Origin: Bacteroidia bacterium
GTDB lineage: Bacteria; Bacteroidota; Bacteroidia; J057
Assembly: GCA_041391665.1 (NCBI GenBank)
Contig: JAWKNO010000002.1
Coordinates: 2,480,001 to 2,544,000, forward strand
Direction of reading: 5' to 3'
Length of the DNA stretch: 64,000 nucleotides
The notes under the pieces are model-generated. The model was not told the origin of the DNA, searched no databases, and saw only the letters and a list, made by a program, of their open reading frames with translations. A program made the position numbers and the translations under genes. This document shows positions 53,998 through 63,723 of the stretch, one piece after another (position 1 is the first letter of the stretch; the number at the start of each line of letters is the position of its first letter).

Positions 53998-55986
53998 ATG
54001 GACACGCAAAAACCTTATTGTCTTTCTCCTTTTTCTTATCGCCGTATTCCCACCCGTGAAGTGTCTATCGGCGATACTCCGCTCGGCGGCAATAACCCCA
54101 TCCGCATTCAGTCAATGACTACGACTGATACGATGGACACGATCGGGACAGTCGAACAGTCGATCCGGATGGTAGAGGCCGGATGTGAATATGTGCGCAT
54201 CACCGCACCAAGTAAAAAAGAAGCCGCCAATCTGGCTGAGATAAAAAAAGAACTTCGCCGCAGAGGTTATCGCGTTCCGCTTGTAGCCGATATTCACTTC
54301 ACACCGAATGCCGCTGAAATCGCAGCAAGAATCGTGGAGAAGGTGCGGGTGAATCCCGGCAATTATGCAGATAAGAAAAAGTTTGAAACGATAGAATACA
54401 CGGATATTTCTTATCAGGCTGAACTGGAGCGTATCTATGAGCGGTTTTCACCTCTGGTAAAGATCTGTAAAGAAGAGGGAACGGCGATGCGCATTGGCAC
54501 CAATCACGGTTCGCTTTCTGACCGGATCATGAGCCGCTATGGCGATACCCCCATGGGCATGGTCGAATCTGCGATGGAGTTTGTCCGGATTTGTGAAGAC
54601 CATGGGTTTTATAATGTTGTCATCTCTATGAAAGCATCCAACCCACAGGTTATGGTACAGGCATACCGCCTGTTGATGCAACAAATGCTGGAAGCCGGGC
54701 AGGTTTACCCGCTTCACCTCGGTGTTACCGAGGCCGGTGAAGGCGAAGATGGCCGAATCAAATCTGCGCTGGGAATCTCTACACTTTTGATGGATGGCAT
54801 CGGCGACACCGTCAGAGTGTCGCTCACCGAAGACCCGGAACACGAAGTGCCTGTAGCAAAGTTTCTCGTCGATCACGCACTCCGTAATGCCAAAGCCAGG
54901 AAAGATGAAATTCTGCCGACATTTCCCTGGAACCCTTACACCTTCAAGCGAAGAGAATCTAGCGAAGTACTCAACTTTGGTCATACACAAGTACCTCGTG
55001 TCGTTGCAGATATCCGCCATAATCATAGTTCCGCTGCGGCTCTCAAGGAAGTCGGCTACTCTTATATCCCCGCTTTGGATAAATACAACTTCAGCGATGT
55101 GGCTGCGGATTTTGTCTTTCTGGGCGATCATATTCCTCCTTACGAATTGCCCGGTGGACTAAAGAAGGTGTATAACTACGCCACATGGCGTCTTCTGAAC
55201 GATAGGAAAACCAGCTTTCCGGTTTTTCCCTCTGCTCAATCTTTCGTCGAATCACCCGAAAAAAGTGATTCTCTCAATTTCATCATCGTGCGTGATGAAA
55301 CCCTGAATGAAACCTGTGCATGGAAATCCTCGCTCACAAACTGTGTACTTGTACTCTCTGCTTCGGGAACCCAACCTGCCTATGTATGGCGGCAGCAGAT
55401 CATTCGCCTGATGGAAAATGGGCTGAATCAGCCGATTATGCTGAAAATGGCAGCTCCGGCAGACTCATTTGCATGGTACAACGATCAGACTCTTCCTGAG
55501 TATGTGCGTATCAGTGAAAATGCCAAAACACAGCTTACGTTGGCTGCGAATGGAAGTACGCTCCTGGTCGACGGCCTGGTGGACGGTATCTGGATTGAAG
55601 AAGCCGATGATTGCCGGGTAAGAGCAACTTTCGGTATGCTTCAACTTGCCAGGTTGCGTATTACCAAAACGGAGTATATTTCCTGTCCATCCTGTGGCCG
55701 TACGCTGTTTGATCTGCAGGAAACAACTGCCCGCATACGAAAACGCACCGAACATTTAAAGGGCGTTAAAATCGGGATTATGGGTTGTATTGTCAACGGA
55801 CCGGGTGAGATGGCTGATGCCGATTACGGTTATGTGGGAGTCGGACCTGATAAAATTGCCCTTTATCGTGGTCAGGATATTGTCGAAAGAGGCGTGCGCA
55901 CAGCCGATGCGGTAGATAAACTGATTGACCTCATCAAAGAAGACGGTAATTGGGTAGAGCCTGCACTGGCGGATCAGAAAGCCTGA
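53998..55986 (+). CDS. ispG: 4-hydroxy-3-methylbut-2-enyl diphosphate synthase, long (three-domain) form
   Basis: A 662-residue Fe-S enzyme of the MEP isoprenoid pathway, converting MEcPP to HMBPP. Residues 1-280 form the TIM barrel (IQSMTTTDTMDT, VPLVADIHFTP, MRIGTNHGSLSDRI, LGVTEAGEGEDGR). A large insert domain (about 285-540) separates it from the C-terminal cluster domain, as in plants and many Bacteroidota. The [4Fe-4S] ligands are Cys563 and Cys566 (SCPSCGRTLF) and Cys597 (GCIVNGPGEM). ATG 53998 is preferred over a GTG at 53977, which would add seven residues. A strong terminator follows. Confidence 0.96.
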   Translation: MDTQKPYCLSPFSYRRIPTREVSIGDTPLGGNNPIRIQSMTTTDTMDTIGTVEQSIRMVEAGCEYVRITAPSKKEAANLAEIKKELRRRGYRVPLVADIHFTPNAAEIAARIVEKVRVNPGNYADKKKFETIEYTDISYQAELERIYERFSPLVKICKEEGTAMRIGTNHGSLSDRIMSRYGDTPMGMVESAMEFVRICEDHGFYNVVISMKASNPQVMVQAYRLLMQQMLEAGQVYPLHLGVTEAGEGEDGRIKSALGISTLLMDGIGDTVRVSLTEDPEHEVPVAKFLVDHALRNAKARKDEILPTFPWNPYTFKRRESSEVLNFGHTQVPRVVADIRHNHSSAAALKEVGYSYIPALDKYNFSDVAADFVFLGDHIPPYELPGGLKKVYNYATWRLLNDRKTSFPVFPSAQSFVESPEKSDSLNFIIVRDETLNETCAWKSSLTNCVLVLSASGTQPAYVWRQQIIRLMENGLNQPIMLKMAAPADSFAWYNDQTLPEYVRISENAKTQLTLAANGSTLLVDGLVDGIWIEEADDCRVRATFGMLQLARLRITKTEYISCPSCGRTLFDLQETTARIRKRTEHLKGVKIGIMGCIVNGPGEMADADYGYVGVGPDKIALYRGQDIVERGVRTADAVDKLIDLIKEDGNWVEPALADQKA

Positions 55987-56008
55987 ATTTTCCGCAATAA
56001 AAATTTTC

Positions 56009-56041
56009 TCCCTGCTATTTTATTTGTAGCAGGGATTTTTT
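56009..56041 (+). terminator. Intrinsic terminator of ispG
   Basis: TCCCTGCTA (56009-56017) pairs perfectly with TAGCAGGGA (56027-56035), followed by six T residues. Confidence 0.9.
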
Positions 56042-56141
56042 ATGTTTCATAATAAATGCAGGAACTTTGTGATTTTTATTTTGTAACAATTTTCCTTGCA
56101 AAAGCACAATTTCCATTACACATTTTAATATCCAAAGCCTT

Positions 56142-58562
56142 ATGAAGCACTATTTGTTTACGATTCTTTTGAGCTGTGTGTCTGTTTTTTCTTTTGCCCA
56201 GACAAGAGGCATAAATTATCAGGCAGTAGCACGCGATAACACTGGGGCAATACTGGCCAGCCAACCTATAAATGTGGCTTTTCTGATCCGGTCGGGTGGA
56301 ACTGCCGGGACGGTTGTTTATCAGGAGACCTTTTCCACTAATACCAATGCCTTTGGATTAATCAACCTTGAAATTGGGGCGGGCACTCCGGTGATTGGTA
56401 CATTTGAGGCTATCGACTGGGCTTCTGATCGCCATTTTCTGGAAGTGCTGTTCAATGGAGCTACTGCCGGTACGCAGGAACTCGTCTCTGTCCCCTATGC
56501 CAAAGTGGCTACGGACATGCAGCTGGGCTCACTCACGGATGTGAATGATCCTGGTGCTTCAAATGGAGAGGTTTTAAAATGGAATGGCACAGAATGGGCA
56601 CCTGCAAACGATGCAGTCAACGACGCAGACGCAAGCACCACCAATGAGATACAGTCGCTGTCTCTCTCCGGCACAACGTTGAGTTTGTCCCTGGGTGGCG
56701 GTTCTGTTGTACTTCCTTCCGGAGGCGGTAGCTATTCCGCAGGTACAGGAATCAGTATCTCCGGCTCCAATGTAATTACCAATACCGGAGACACCGACGC
56801 ATCCAACGATATTACCAATAGCACAGGGGCAGGTGGAGATTTGGGCGGATTGTATCCCAATCCAACCGTTACGGGAATCCGCACGGTAGGGGTTTCTGTC
56901 ACTTTACCTTCCAACGGACAGGTGCTGAAATACAATGGCTCGCTTTGGGCACCGTCGGCAGACGCAGTCAACGACGCAGACGCAAGCACCACCAACGAAA
57001 TCCAGACGCTGTCTCTCTCCGGTACAACGTTGAGTTTGTCCCTGGGTGGCGGTTCTGTTGTACTTCCTTCCGGAGGCGGTAGCTATTCCGCAGGTACAGG
57101 AATCAGTATCTCCGGCGCCAACGTAATCACCAATACCGGAGACACCGACGCCTCCAACGATATTACCAATAGCACAGGGGCAGGTGGAGATTTGGGCGGA
57201 TTGTATCCCAATCCAACCGTTACGGGAATCCGCACGGTAGGGGTTTCTGCCACTTTACCTTCCAACGGGCAGGTGCTGAAATACAATGGCTCGCTTTGGG
57301 CACCGTCGGCAGACGCAGTCAACGACGCAGACGCAAGCACCACCAACGAAATCCAAACGCTGTCTCTCTCCGGCACAACGTTGAGTTTGTCCCTCGGCGG
57401 CGGTTCTGTTGTACTTCCTTCCGGAACCAGCAGTCAGTGGACCACCAGCGGATCCAATATTTACTACAATACCGGCAATGTGGGGATTGGCGATGCCTCC
57501 CCGCTTTCGACTTTTACAGTGGGTAATGGCGATAAATTTCAGGTAAGTGGTACAGATGGCGATATTACCTTTACTGATGATGATGCAAGTATTCGGTTTC
57601 CCGCCACAGCCGCTCCCAATAGCCCGATGATCTATATGTTTGCATCCGGTACAGCCAATGCTGACCGTATGGTAATTGCACATTCACCGGGTTTTCCTAC
57701 CTGGGGTATGGAATACAAAGATACCTCAGATGTTATTTTTCTCCGTTCCAACAGTGCGAGACAATTTTCCTTTGCGCTAAGTCCTGGTAATATGGGTATA
57801 GGAACAGAAAGCCCTTTATGGCCATTGGATGTGGTAGGCCGGATCCGTTTGCAATCCAAAGGAACGCTCAACAACTCCGCGGGTATATGGTTTTCCAACC
57901 TTGCAGGCACGTTTAACCGGGCATTTTTTGGTATGTCGGAGCCTGATTCAATAATAGGTATTTACAGTCAGCATTTGAATAAATGGGCGATCGAATTTGA
58001 GGTGATGCGCGAGCCCCGTATTGGGGTGAATATCCCTGCCGGTTCGCCCCCCCGTGCAGAAATACATATTTACCATACCAATTTCGGCGGATCCAATGAT
58101 GGGTTTCGTCTCCAGAATGAAGGCGCCAACAGTCACTATTGGAACCTGTACACATCCAATAGTACCGGAGATCTTGAGTTTTACAAACAAGGAATCAAAC
58201 GCGCGACTATCAATCAAACTTCCGGTGCGTTTACCGCTGTTTCTGATGCACGTCTCAAAACCAATATCAGTGCGCTGGGAGCAGTTATGCCTTCTGTCAT
58301 GAACCTTCAGGCCAAAACCTATCAGTATATTGACGGGGAGGACCGGAGATTTTTTACCGGTTTCCTGGCACAGGAGCTTAAAGACGTTTTTCCCCAGTTT
58401 GTATTTTATGGAGGCGATGACCAGGTGCTTTATACCGTAGATTATGGAAGTATGAGTGTGGTTGCACTAAAAGCAATTCAGGAACAGCAGGCTGAAATTG
58501 ACGATTTACGGCAAATAGTGAAAAGTTTGCAGGAGGAAATCGAAAAGCTGAAAGACAAGTAG
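56142..58562 (+). CDS. Tail-fibre-like surface protein with S74 intramolecular chaperone
   Basis: An 806-residue exported protein. After a signal peptide (cut near FSFAQ) comes a domain common in Bacteroidota tail-fibre-like proteins (GINYQAVARDNTGAIL, residues 24-130). Then a glycine/serine/threonine-rich stalk holds near-identical 117-residue repeats, followed by beta-rich shaft segments and a C-terminal S74 peptidase domain (SDARLKTNI; predicted Ser701-Lys706 dyad) plus a trimeric coiled coil (QQAEIDDLRQIVKSLQEEIE). In phage fibres S74 domains guide trimerisation and cut themselves off. Here it is likely a trimeric surface fibre. No T9SS sorting tail is seen, so its export route is unclear. 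Confidence 0.88.
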   Translation: MKHYLFTILLSCVSVFSFAQTRGINYQAVARDNTGAILASQPINVAFLIRSGGTAGTVVYQETFSTNTNAFGLINLEIGAGTPVIGTFEAIDWASDRHFLEVLFNGATAGTQELVSVPYAKVATDMQLGSLTDVNDPGASNGEVLKWNGTEWAPANDAVNDADASTTNEIQSLSLSGTTLSLSLGGGSVVLPSGGGSYSAGTGISISGSNVITNTGDTDASNDITNSTGAGGDLGGLYPNPTVTGIRTVGVSVTLPSNGQVLKYNGSLWAPSADAVNDADASTTNEIQTLSLSGTTLSLSLGGGSVVLPSGGGSYSAGTGISISGANVITNTGDTDASNDITNSTGAGGDLGGLYPNPTVTGIRTVGVSATLPSNGQVLKYNGSLWAPSADAVNDADASTTNEIQTLSLSGTTLSLSLGGGSVVLPSGTSSQWTTSGSNIYYNTGNVGIGDASPLSTFTVGNGDKFQVSGTDGDITFTDDDASIRFPATAAPNSPMIYMFASGTANADRMVIAHSPGFPTWGMEYKDTSDVIFLRSNSARQFSFALSPGNMGIGTESPLWPLDVVGRIRLQSKGTLNNSAGIWFSNLAGTFNRAFFGMSEPDSIIGIYSQHLNKWAIEFEVMREPRIGVNIPAGSPPRAEIHIYHTNFGGSNDGFRLQNEGANSHYWNLYTSNSTGDLEFYKQGIKRATINQTSGAFTAVSDARLKTNISALGAVMPSVMNLQAKTYQYIDGEDRRFFTGFLAQELKDVFPQFVFYGGDDQVLYTVDYGSMSVVALKAIQEQQAEIDDLRQIVKSLQEEIEKLKDK
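56613..57425 (+). repeat. Near-identical 351-bp tandem repeats inside the fibre gene
   Basis: The unit beginning GCAGTCAACGACGCAGACGC starts at 56613, 56964 and 57315, exactly 351 bases (117 codons) apart. Two full copies and a third partial copy ending near 57425 are almost identical at DNA level, so duplication is recent or kept uniform by gene conversion. Confidence 0.9.
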
Positions 58563-58590
58563 TTTACGGGTTGTTTTACTCAAGATATGG

Positions 58591-58633
58591 AAAAAATCCC
58601 CTGGTAGTAATTATACAATCAGGGGATTTTTTT
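58591..58633. terminator. Terminator of the fibre gene
   Basis: AATCCCCTG (58595-58603) pairs with CAGGGGATT (58620-58628), with A-run before and T-run after, so it works in both directions. Confidence 0.8.
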
Positions 58634-58695
58634 GACTGATCTTGCAGCATTAAATGTTTATTGGAGGAATAAATTTTTCTTTCATTTAAAATTCG

Positions 58696-58703
58696 TACAT
58701 TTG
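58696..58703 (+). promoter_or_regulatory. Promoter -7 element of the DEAD-box gene
   Basis: TACATTTG is a perfect TAnnTTTG element. A T-rich stretch (58674-58679) lies at the -33 spacing without a clear TTG. The leader would be about 87 bases long, which is common for RNA helicase genes with cold-responsive leaders. Confidence 0.5.
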
Positions 58704-58796
58704 TTGAAGCTTTCGTGAATCAAGCAAAAACAGGAAAGCATTCAATCTCAAGCTCCTTCGTACAAATCAATCATGCAGGAGCTCTTATCCCAACCA

Positions 58797-60035
58797 ATGA
58801 TATCTTTTGAAAATCTCGGGCTTATTGAGCCCATCCAAAGGGCTTTAAAAACCGAAGGTTACATTAAGCCAACTCCTATCCAGGAACAATCTATCCCGAT
58901 CATACTTGACAGAAAAGACTTGTTAGGCTGTGCTCAGACAGGAACCGGAAAAACCGCAGCTTTCTCTATTCCGATTCTGCAGATTTTGCATGAACAAAAG
59001 CAAAATGAAACGAGACGGGACCGCCATATCAAAGCACTGATTGTTACGCCGACCCGCGAACTCGCTATCCAAATTGATGAAAGTATTCAAGCTTATGGTC
59101 GTTTTACCGGCCTGACGCATTCCGTAATTTTTGGTGGTGTTTCGCAAAGACCCCAGCTGAGTGCCCTCCAGAGAGGGGTAGATATCCTCGTGGCAACACC
59201 GGGGCGTTTACTCGATCTGGTAAATCAGGGTTATATCAACCTTAGCCATCTGGCTATACTCGTCCTCGATGAGGCTGACCGTATGCTGGACATGGGCTTT
59301 ATCCATGATGTGAAAAAAATTCTGGCATTGGTGCCGCCTAAAAGACAATCTTTGTTCTTTTCCGCGACCATGCCACCTGCCATTGTAAAACTTGCAGGTA
59401 CCATTCTTCAAAATCCTGTGAAAGTTGAGGTTAATCCTATCGCTTCCACGGCAGAGAAAGTGCAGCAGTCTGTTTATTTTGTAGATAAAGACAAAAAAGG
59501 CCCGCTTCTCATTCACGTGTTGAGTGGCCCGGAAGTATCGTCCGCGTTGATCTTTACCCGTACCAAATATGGCGCAGATAAGCTGGCAACATTTCTCAAT
59601 CGCGCTGGTGTGAAGTCTGATGCCATTCACGGCAATAAATCTCAGGAGGCGCGCCAAAAAGCCCTGAATAATTTTAAGAAGGGGAAAACCCGTGTGCTCG
59701 TAGCGACAGATATCGCTTCCAGAGGAATTGATGTGGATGATTTATCACACGTCATCAATTACGAAATTCCCAATGTGCCCGACACGTATGTACACCGTAT
59801 CGGTCGTACAGGTAGAGCCGGAGCAGAAGGTATCGCTTTATCTTTTTGTGATTCGGAGGAAATGGTTTATCTCAGAGATATTCACAAACTGATTGACCAG
59901 ACGGTACCCGTAGTGGAGGACCATCCTTTTCCGATGATGAAAAAGATGTCGATGAAACCGGCGCCCTCGCCTAAACAAAAAAGAAACAACTTTTCCCCCG
60001 GAAAACGCAGAAAGGTGTACGGAAGAGTATCCTGA
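58797..60035 (+). CDS. DEAD-box RNA helicase, RhlE-like
   Basis: A 412-residue ATP-dependent RNA helicase. All core motifs are present: Q motif (FENLGL...YIKPTPIQEQSIP), Walker A AQTGTGKT (residues 45-52), PTRELAIQ, VATPGRLLDL, VLDEADRMLDMGF, FFSATMP, then ALIFTRTKYGAD, DIASRGIDVDDLSHVINYE and HRIGRTGRAG. The short basic tail (KQKRNNFSPGKRRKV) is RhlE-like and may contact RNA. ATG 58797 gives the usual MISFENLGL start; ATG 58773 would add eight residues. It probably acts in ribosome assembly or mRNA decay at low temperature. Confidence 0.94.
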   Translation: MISFENLGLIEPIQRALKTEGYIKPTPIQEQSIPIILDRKDLLGCAQTGTGKTAAFSIPILQILHEQKQNETRRDRHIKALIVTPTRELAIQIDESIQAYGRFTGLTHSVIFGGVSQRPQLSALQRGVDILVATPGRLLDLVNQGYINLSHLAILVLDEADRMLDMGFIHDVKKILALVPPKRQSLFFSATMPPAIVKLAGTILQNPVKVEVNPIASTAEKVQQSVYFVDKDKKGPLLIHVLSGPEVSSALIFTRTKYGADKLATFLNRAGVKSDAIHGNKSQEARQKALNNFKKGKTRVLVATDIASRGIDVDDLSHVINYEIPNVPDTYVHRIGRTGRAGAEGIALSFCDSEEMVYLRDIHKLIDQTVPVVEDHPFPMMKKMSMKPAPSPKQKRNNFSPGKRRKVYGRVS

Positions 60036-60057
60036 TACTGAACTGATCGTTTACAAT

Positions 60058-60110
60058 ATGTTCCGGAGAAAATCAGCGGAAAAGCTTGATTCTCTCCGGA
60101 ACATTTTCTT
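60058..60110 (+). terminator. Terminator of the DEAD-box gene
   Basis: ATGTTCCGGAGA (60058-60069) pairs with TCTCCGGAACAT (60093-60104), followed by TTTTCTTT. The 23-base loop is large but the 12-bp stem is perfect. Confidence 0.65.
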
Positions 60111-60160
60111 TCGGAATTATAAAGTAATTGGGAGAAAGTAATCTTTCCGAAGGGATGCAG

Positions 60161-60245
60161 AAACCACCAGGGACACAAAGGCCTCACAAAGGGCACAAGG
60201 AAACTGCGCTTTGTGCCCCTTGAGACTTCCTTGTGCCCTTCGTGG
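60161..60245. repeat. CACAAAGG/CCTTTGTG-type intergenic hairpin repeat
   Basis: AAGGGCACAAGGAA (60187-60200) is the exact complement of TTCCTTGTGCCCTT (60227-60240), flanked by the related words GGACACAAAGGC and CCTTCGTGGTTT. A similar GTGCCC/ATGCCCC and GTGGTTT block lies in the terminator at 27953-28040, so this may be a dispersed element. Confidence 0.6.
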
Positions 60246-60282
60246 TTTATCCCAATAAGTTGATAATTCCGTTTTCTTTTGC

Positions 60283-63200
60283 CTATACCCCGTTTCCCTT
60301 AAGGGTAGAAAGGAATTCCACCAAATCTCTGATTTCCCGCCGATTAAGTATATTTCCCATCGCCGGCATGCTGGAAGGCGCATTTTGCCGGTCAGATATG
60401 TCCGCCTTTAATACTTTTTCGGGCACGTGATCTCCGATCCGGATCATCATATAGGAAGCGGTTTCTTCCAGCAGAACCCCATTTTTCTTACTTCCGTCTT
60501 TCATACTGAGCATGACGATCCCATAACCGGGAGCAAGCTGTGCGCCCGGGTCAACCAACGATTCCAGCAATTTTTCCCGCGATAATCGGTTACCAACTTC
60601 GGCAAGGTTGGGGCCTACCGTTGCTCCACCTTCTCTGATCGAATGGCAACGGGTACACATCGCACTTTCATTCCGGGAAAAAATCTGCCTTCCTTTTTGT
60701 TCGTCGCCTCCTTTTAAAGCTTCTGTATATGACGCCACAACTCCTTGCGCTGTTTGTGATTTTTTCCAGGCTCCGGCGCGGGATTGCAGGGTTTCAGATG
60801 ATTTTTTTTCTATCGCCTCAAGTAGATCCAGTTGTATTTCTCCGGCCAGTTTACCTGTTTCCAGTTGTGTTAATAGTGAAGAGAATAATGCTTCGGTAGC
60901 ATTTTCCGGCAATTTCCCCAGTGCTTCAAGGGCAGTTTGTTGTTCCCCTGTCGTGCCTTTTTCGATGACCAGGTTGAGCAATTCTACCTTTTTTTCATCA
61001 GATATAGACAATTGACCAGTAAGACCCAGGCCAGTCATTCGTACCAGTGGATCCCGGTCTTTAATTGCAAGTTGTACGACGGTTTCCATATCGGAATAAC
61101 CCAACCTGAAAAGCCCGTCCAATGCAGCCGATCTGACTTCTGCCGCCGGATCATTTTTCAGAATCGCTGCCATACCTGTTGTCGATTCTTTCAGGTGAAG
61201 GCGTGCGGCGGCATCCATGGCGGTGATTTTTACCAGGCTGCTTTTGCTTTTGAATAATTGCGGAAGAATGCCGCCCAGCACAAGCTGTGCATGGGTAGTG
61301 TCCTGAACAATTTCTCCATGATAAAACCCATCGACTCTATCCACAACGGAAGGTTTGGGCCATGTACCTATAACTGCGATGGCCTCGGATATTAAGACCT
61401 CGCTGTTTTTATTGTTGAGGGAAAAGTCTGCAAGTGCCTGGATATTTTCATCTTTTCCCAATCGAAGATTGGCATTGATTGCCCGACGGATCAGGGGTTC
61501 ATTGACAAATACCGGCGAATGGAGATATGCTGCGAGTGCAGGTAGGGCTGCTTCGATACCGCCATCGTCATTGATGGCTTTGGCAGCTTCTGTGACGATC
61601 CACTCGTCCTTGTCCTGTAGAAATAGCCTGACCTCCTGTGCGCGCATCCTGCGCAATGCTACCAGCGCTGCGATTCTGACTGCGCGCGAGGGATGGGTCG
61701 ATAGTTCAGACAAAGGACCGCGACGATCGATTCTGGCTAATGCAATGGCTCCTGCGTGGCGCAGGTAAATATCTGCGTCATTATTTTTTTCCAGCATCTG
61801 CACGATAGGATAAATCGCCTGGACATAAGCCATTCGTCCCAAAGCCTCGGTTGCAAAAAATCTCACACGGGCTGCAGTGTCGTCCAATAAAGGAATAATC
61901 GCATCTGCTGCCGCCTGATATCGCACTTCACCCAGCCATCGTGCTGCCTGTGCCCTGATTTCAGGATCATTGTCTGCTAATAATGGCTGTAAGGATTCTG
62001 CTAATCCTTGCTCTTGCTGTGCCAGCTGGGCAATGCCCCAGATCGCATGAACCCGTGCAAGTTGAGGATTTTCGATGCTGAGTGCATTTTTGAATACAAC
62101 ATTTCCTTCCCGACCTTTTGCTACCAGCGCAAACTGAGCTTTCTGTCTGATCCGTTTGTCTTCATGATGCAGAAAAGCTGCCAGGTCGTCATTCATACGG
62201 AGGGTAAAATCTTCGGCCAGCAGCGTTTTTACCTCTTGTCTGATGGGGGATTCTGCTATTCCCGGCGCATCCAGCTTCCATATTCTGCCATACTTTTTGG
62301 GCGCCCAGCCATCGATCCAGTCTGCGACATACAGTGCACCGTCAGGCCCAAAATCCAGTCCGGTAGCCAGTAATAAACCCAGTATTTTTTCTTCCTTTTC
62401 AAAGGCGAATCCAGCCCCGTTGGGTTTTAACTGAAATGCCCATACGTTGGAGCGGGCAGGCGTTCCGGTAAACTCTGCAAAAAAGAAGTGGTTTTTATAC
62501 TTTGCACTCAGGGCCGTACCCGGATTGTATTTCATCCCTGTCGGACCATTGTGATAGTTGCGGATGGGAGGAAGAATATGTGCTGCCTGACCTTCCCAGC
62601 GCGGAATATACATTTTTTCGTCCATCCAGACTTTGTAGGTATTGTTGTCGGGATCGGAGTATTTGCCAAACTGCCAGTTGGTGCGCCAGCCGGAATCTGA
62701 GCCGTCCACGAGGTAAACCAATCTTTCGCTTTCACCGGGATGATCGCCGTCATTGTCAACTGAAATCAAATTACCGTAATCGTCAAAGGCAAATTCGTGG
62801 GTATTTCTCAACCCCGCAGCAAATACTTCAAAGTCACTGCCGTCTGTGTTACAGCGGAAGATTGCACCCTGATTGGCATAGTCCCAAACTTTTCCCTTTT
62901 GGTCAACCACATACGATCCTATATCGCCAATTCCCCACCAGATTTTTCCATCGGGCCCTATGGTCAGCCCTGACATATTATGTCCGCCAAACCCAATATG
63001 AACCCCAAAGCCCGTATGGAGAAGTTTTTTTTCCTCAATGATTCCGTCTCCGTTTTTATCGGTCAACCGCCAAAGTTCAGGCCCTACGCCTACAAAAATA
63101 TACCCGTCATGCACGACCATTGCCCCGGCTACGTCGGAAATTTCCTGATGAAAATCCTCCACGACAACTGCTGCGTAGTCTGCAATTCCGTCGCCGTCAC

Positions 63201-63693
63201 GATCCGCTATTTTGAAGACCCGTTCTTTGTCGATGGTAAGGTCTTGCCAGTCGCGGGAGCCATCGCCATTTTTATCATCCAGCCAGGGATTTTCATCACT
63301 GTTTTCCGGTGATAGGGTAGTGTGGAGAAAGTTTTTCCGGTCTTCTACGGTTTTAAAGGAAATGGACGAAATCATCCAGTTTCTATGTCCGCGAATATCG
63401 AGTTCTGAACCTCTTCTGCGTCCGGTACTGGAGATATAAGCTTCGCCTTTTCCATTTATTGAAAGCGCAATCGGATCCGGTGCCAATGAATCAGACGCCC
63501 ACAGACTTAAGGTGAGTCCTTCGACAACTTCAGCCGAAACCCCAGCTCTGATGGCAGTTGCGAGGCTATCAGCCGTTTGGGTATCCAGGCTGATAGCGGA
63601 AGGTGTTGGCACCGGTTTTTCGCACGCCAAAAAGCCGGTGCCTGTCAGCAGTATGAGCGATACCCGAAGGAAAGTGGCAATCTGAAAATTCAT
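60283..63693 (-). CDS. PVC-type cytochrome c lipoprotein with NHL-like propeller and HEAT repeats
   Basis: A 1136-residue exported lipoprotein: the leader ends in LTGTGFLAC with lipidated Cys24. Residues 60-480 form a sugar-dehydrogenase-like beta propeller (GVHIGFGGHNMSGLTIGPDGKIWWG, DFGPDGALYVADWIDG) with an EF-hand-like Ca site (DRDGDGIAD). Residues 500-980 are HEAT repeats. Residues 1000-1136 are a cytochrome c domain of the type first seen in Planctomycetes, with haem motif CTRCH (Cys1013, Cys1016, His1017) and methionine ligands near SSMPAMG. It may oxidise sugars or other substrates at the cell surface. It follows a paralogue on the same strand with a 30-base gap. Confidence 0.9.
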   Translation of the reverse strand: MNFQIATFLRVSLILLTGTGFLACEKPVPTPSAISLDTQTADSLATAIRAGVSAEVVEGLTLSLWASDSLAPDPIALSINGKGEAYISSTGRRRGSELDIRGHRNWMISSISFKTVEDRKNFLHTTLSPENSDENPWLDDKNGDGSRDWQDLTIDKERVFKIADRDGDGIADYAAVVVEDFHQEISDVAGAMVVHDGYIFVGVGPELWRLTDKNGDGIIEEKKLLHTGFGVHIGFGGHNMSGLTIGPDGKIWWGIGDIGSYVVDQKGKVWDYANQGAIFRCNTDGSDFEVFAAGLRNTHEFAFDDYGNLISVDNDGDHPGESERLVYLVDGSDSGWRTNWQFGKYSDPDNNTYKVWMDEKMYIPRWEGQAAHILPPIRNYHNGPTGMKYNPGTALSAKYKNHFFFAEFTGTPARSNVWAFQLKPNGAGFAFEKEEKILGLLLATGLDFGPDGALYVADWIDGWAPKKYGRIWKLDAPGIAESPIRQEVKTLLAEDFTLRMNDDLAAFLHHEDKRIRQKAQFALVAKGREGNVVFKNALSIENPQLARVHAIWGIAQLAQQEQGLAESLQPLLADNDPEIRAQAARWLGEVRYQAAADAIIPLLDDTAARVRFFATEALGRMAYVQAIYPIVQMLEKNNDADIYLRHAGAIALARIDRRGPLSELSTHPSRAVRIAALVALRRMRAQEVRLFLQDKDEWIVTEAAKAINDDGGIEAALPALAAYLHSPVFVNEPLIRRAINANLRLGKDENIQALADFSLNNKNSEVLISEAIAVIGTWPKPSVVDRVDGFYHGEIVQDTTHAQLVLGGILPQLFKSKSSLVKITAMDAAARLHLKESTTGMAAILKNDPAAEVRSAALDGLFRLGYSDMETVVQLAIKDRDPLVRMTGLGLTGQLSISDEKKVELLNLVIEKGTTGEQQTALEALGKLPENATEALFSSLLTQLETGKLAGEIQLDLLEAIEKKSSETLQSRAGAWKKSQTAQGVVASYTEALKGGDEQKGRQIFSRNESAMCTRCHSIREGGATVGPNLAEVGNRLSREKLLESLVDPGAQLAPGYGIVMLSMKDGSKKNGVLLEETASYMMIRIGDHVPEKVLKADISDRQNAPSSMPAMGNILNRREIRDLVEFLSTLKGNGV

Positions 63694-63723
63694 GTATAGC
63701 CGGAAATAATAAATAGTATAAAG

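Noticed and set aside
56613..57425. Repeat array considered as CRISPR
   Set aside because: Units are 351 bases, coding and in frame within one gene, with no short repeat-spacer pattern.
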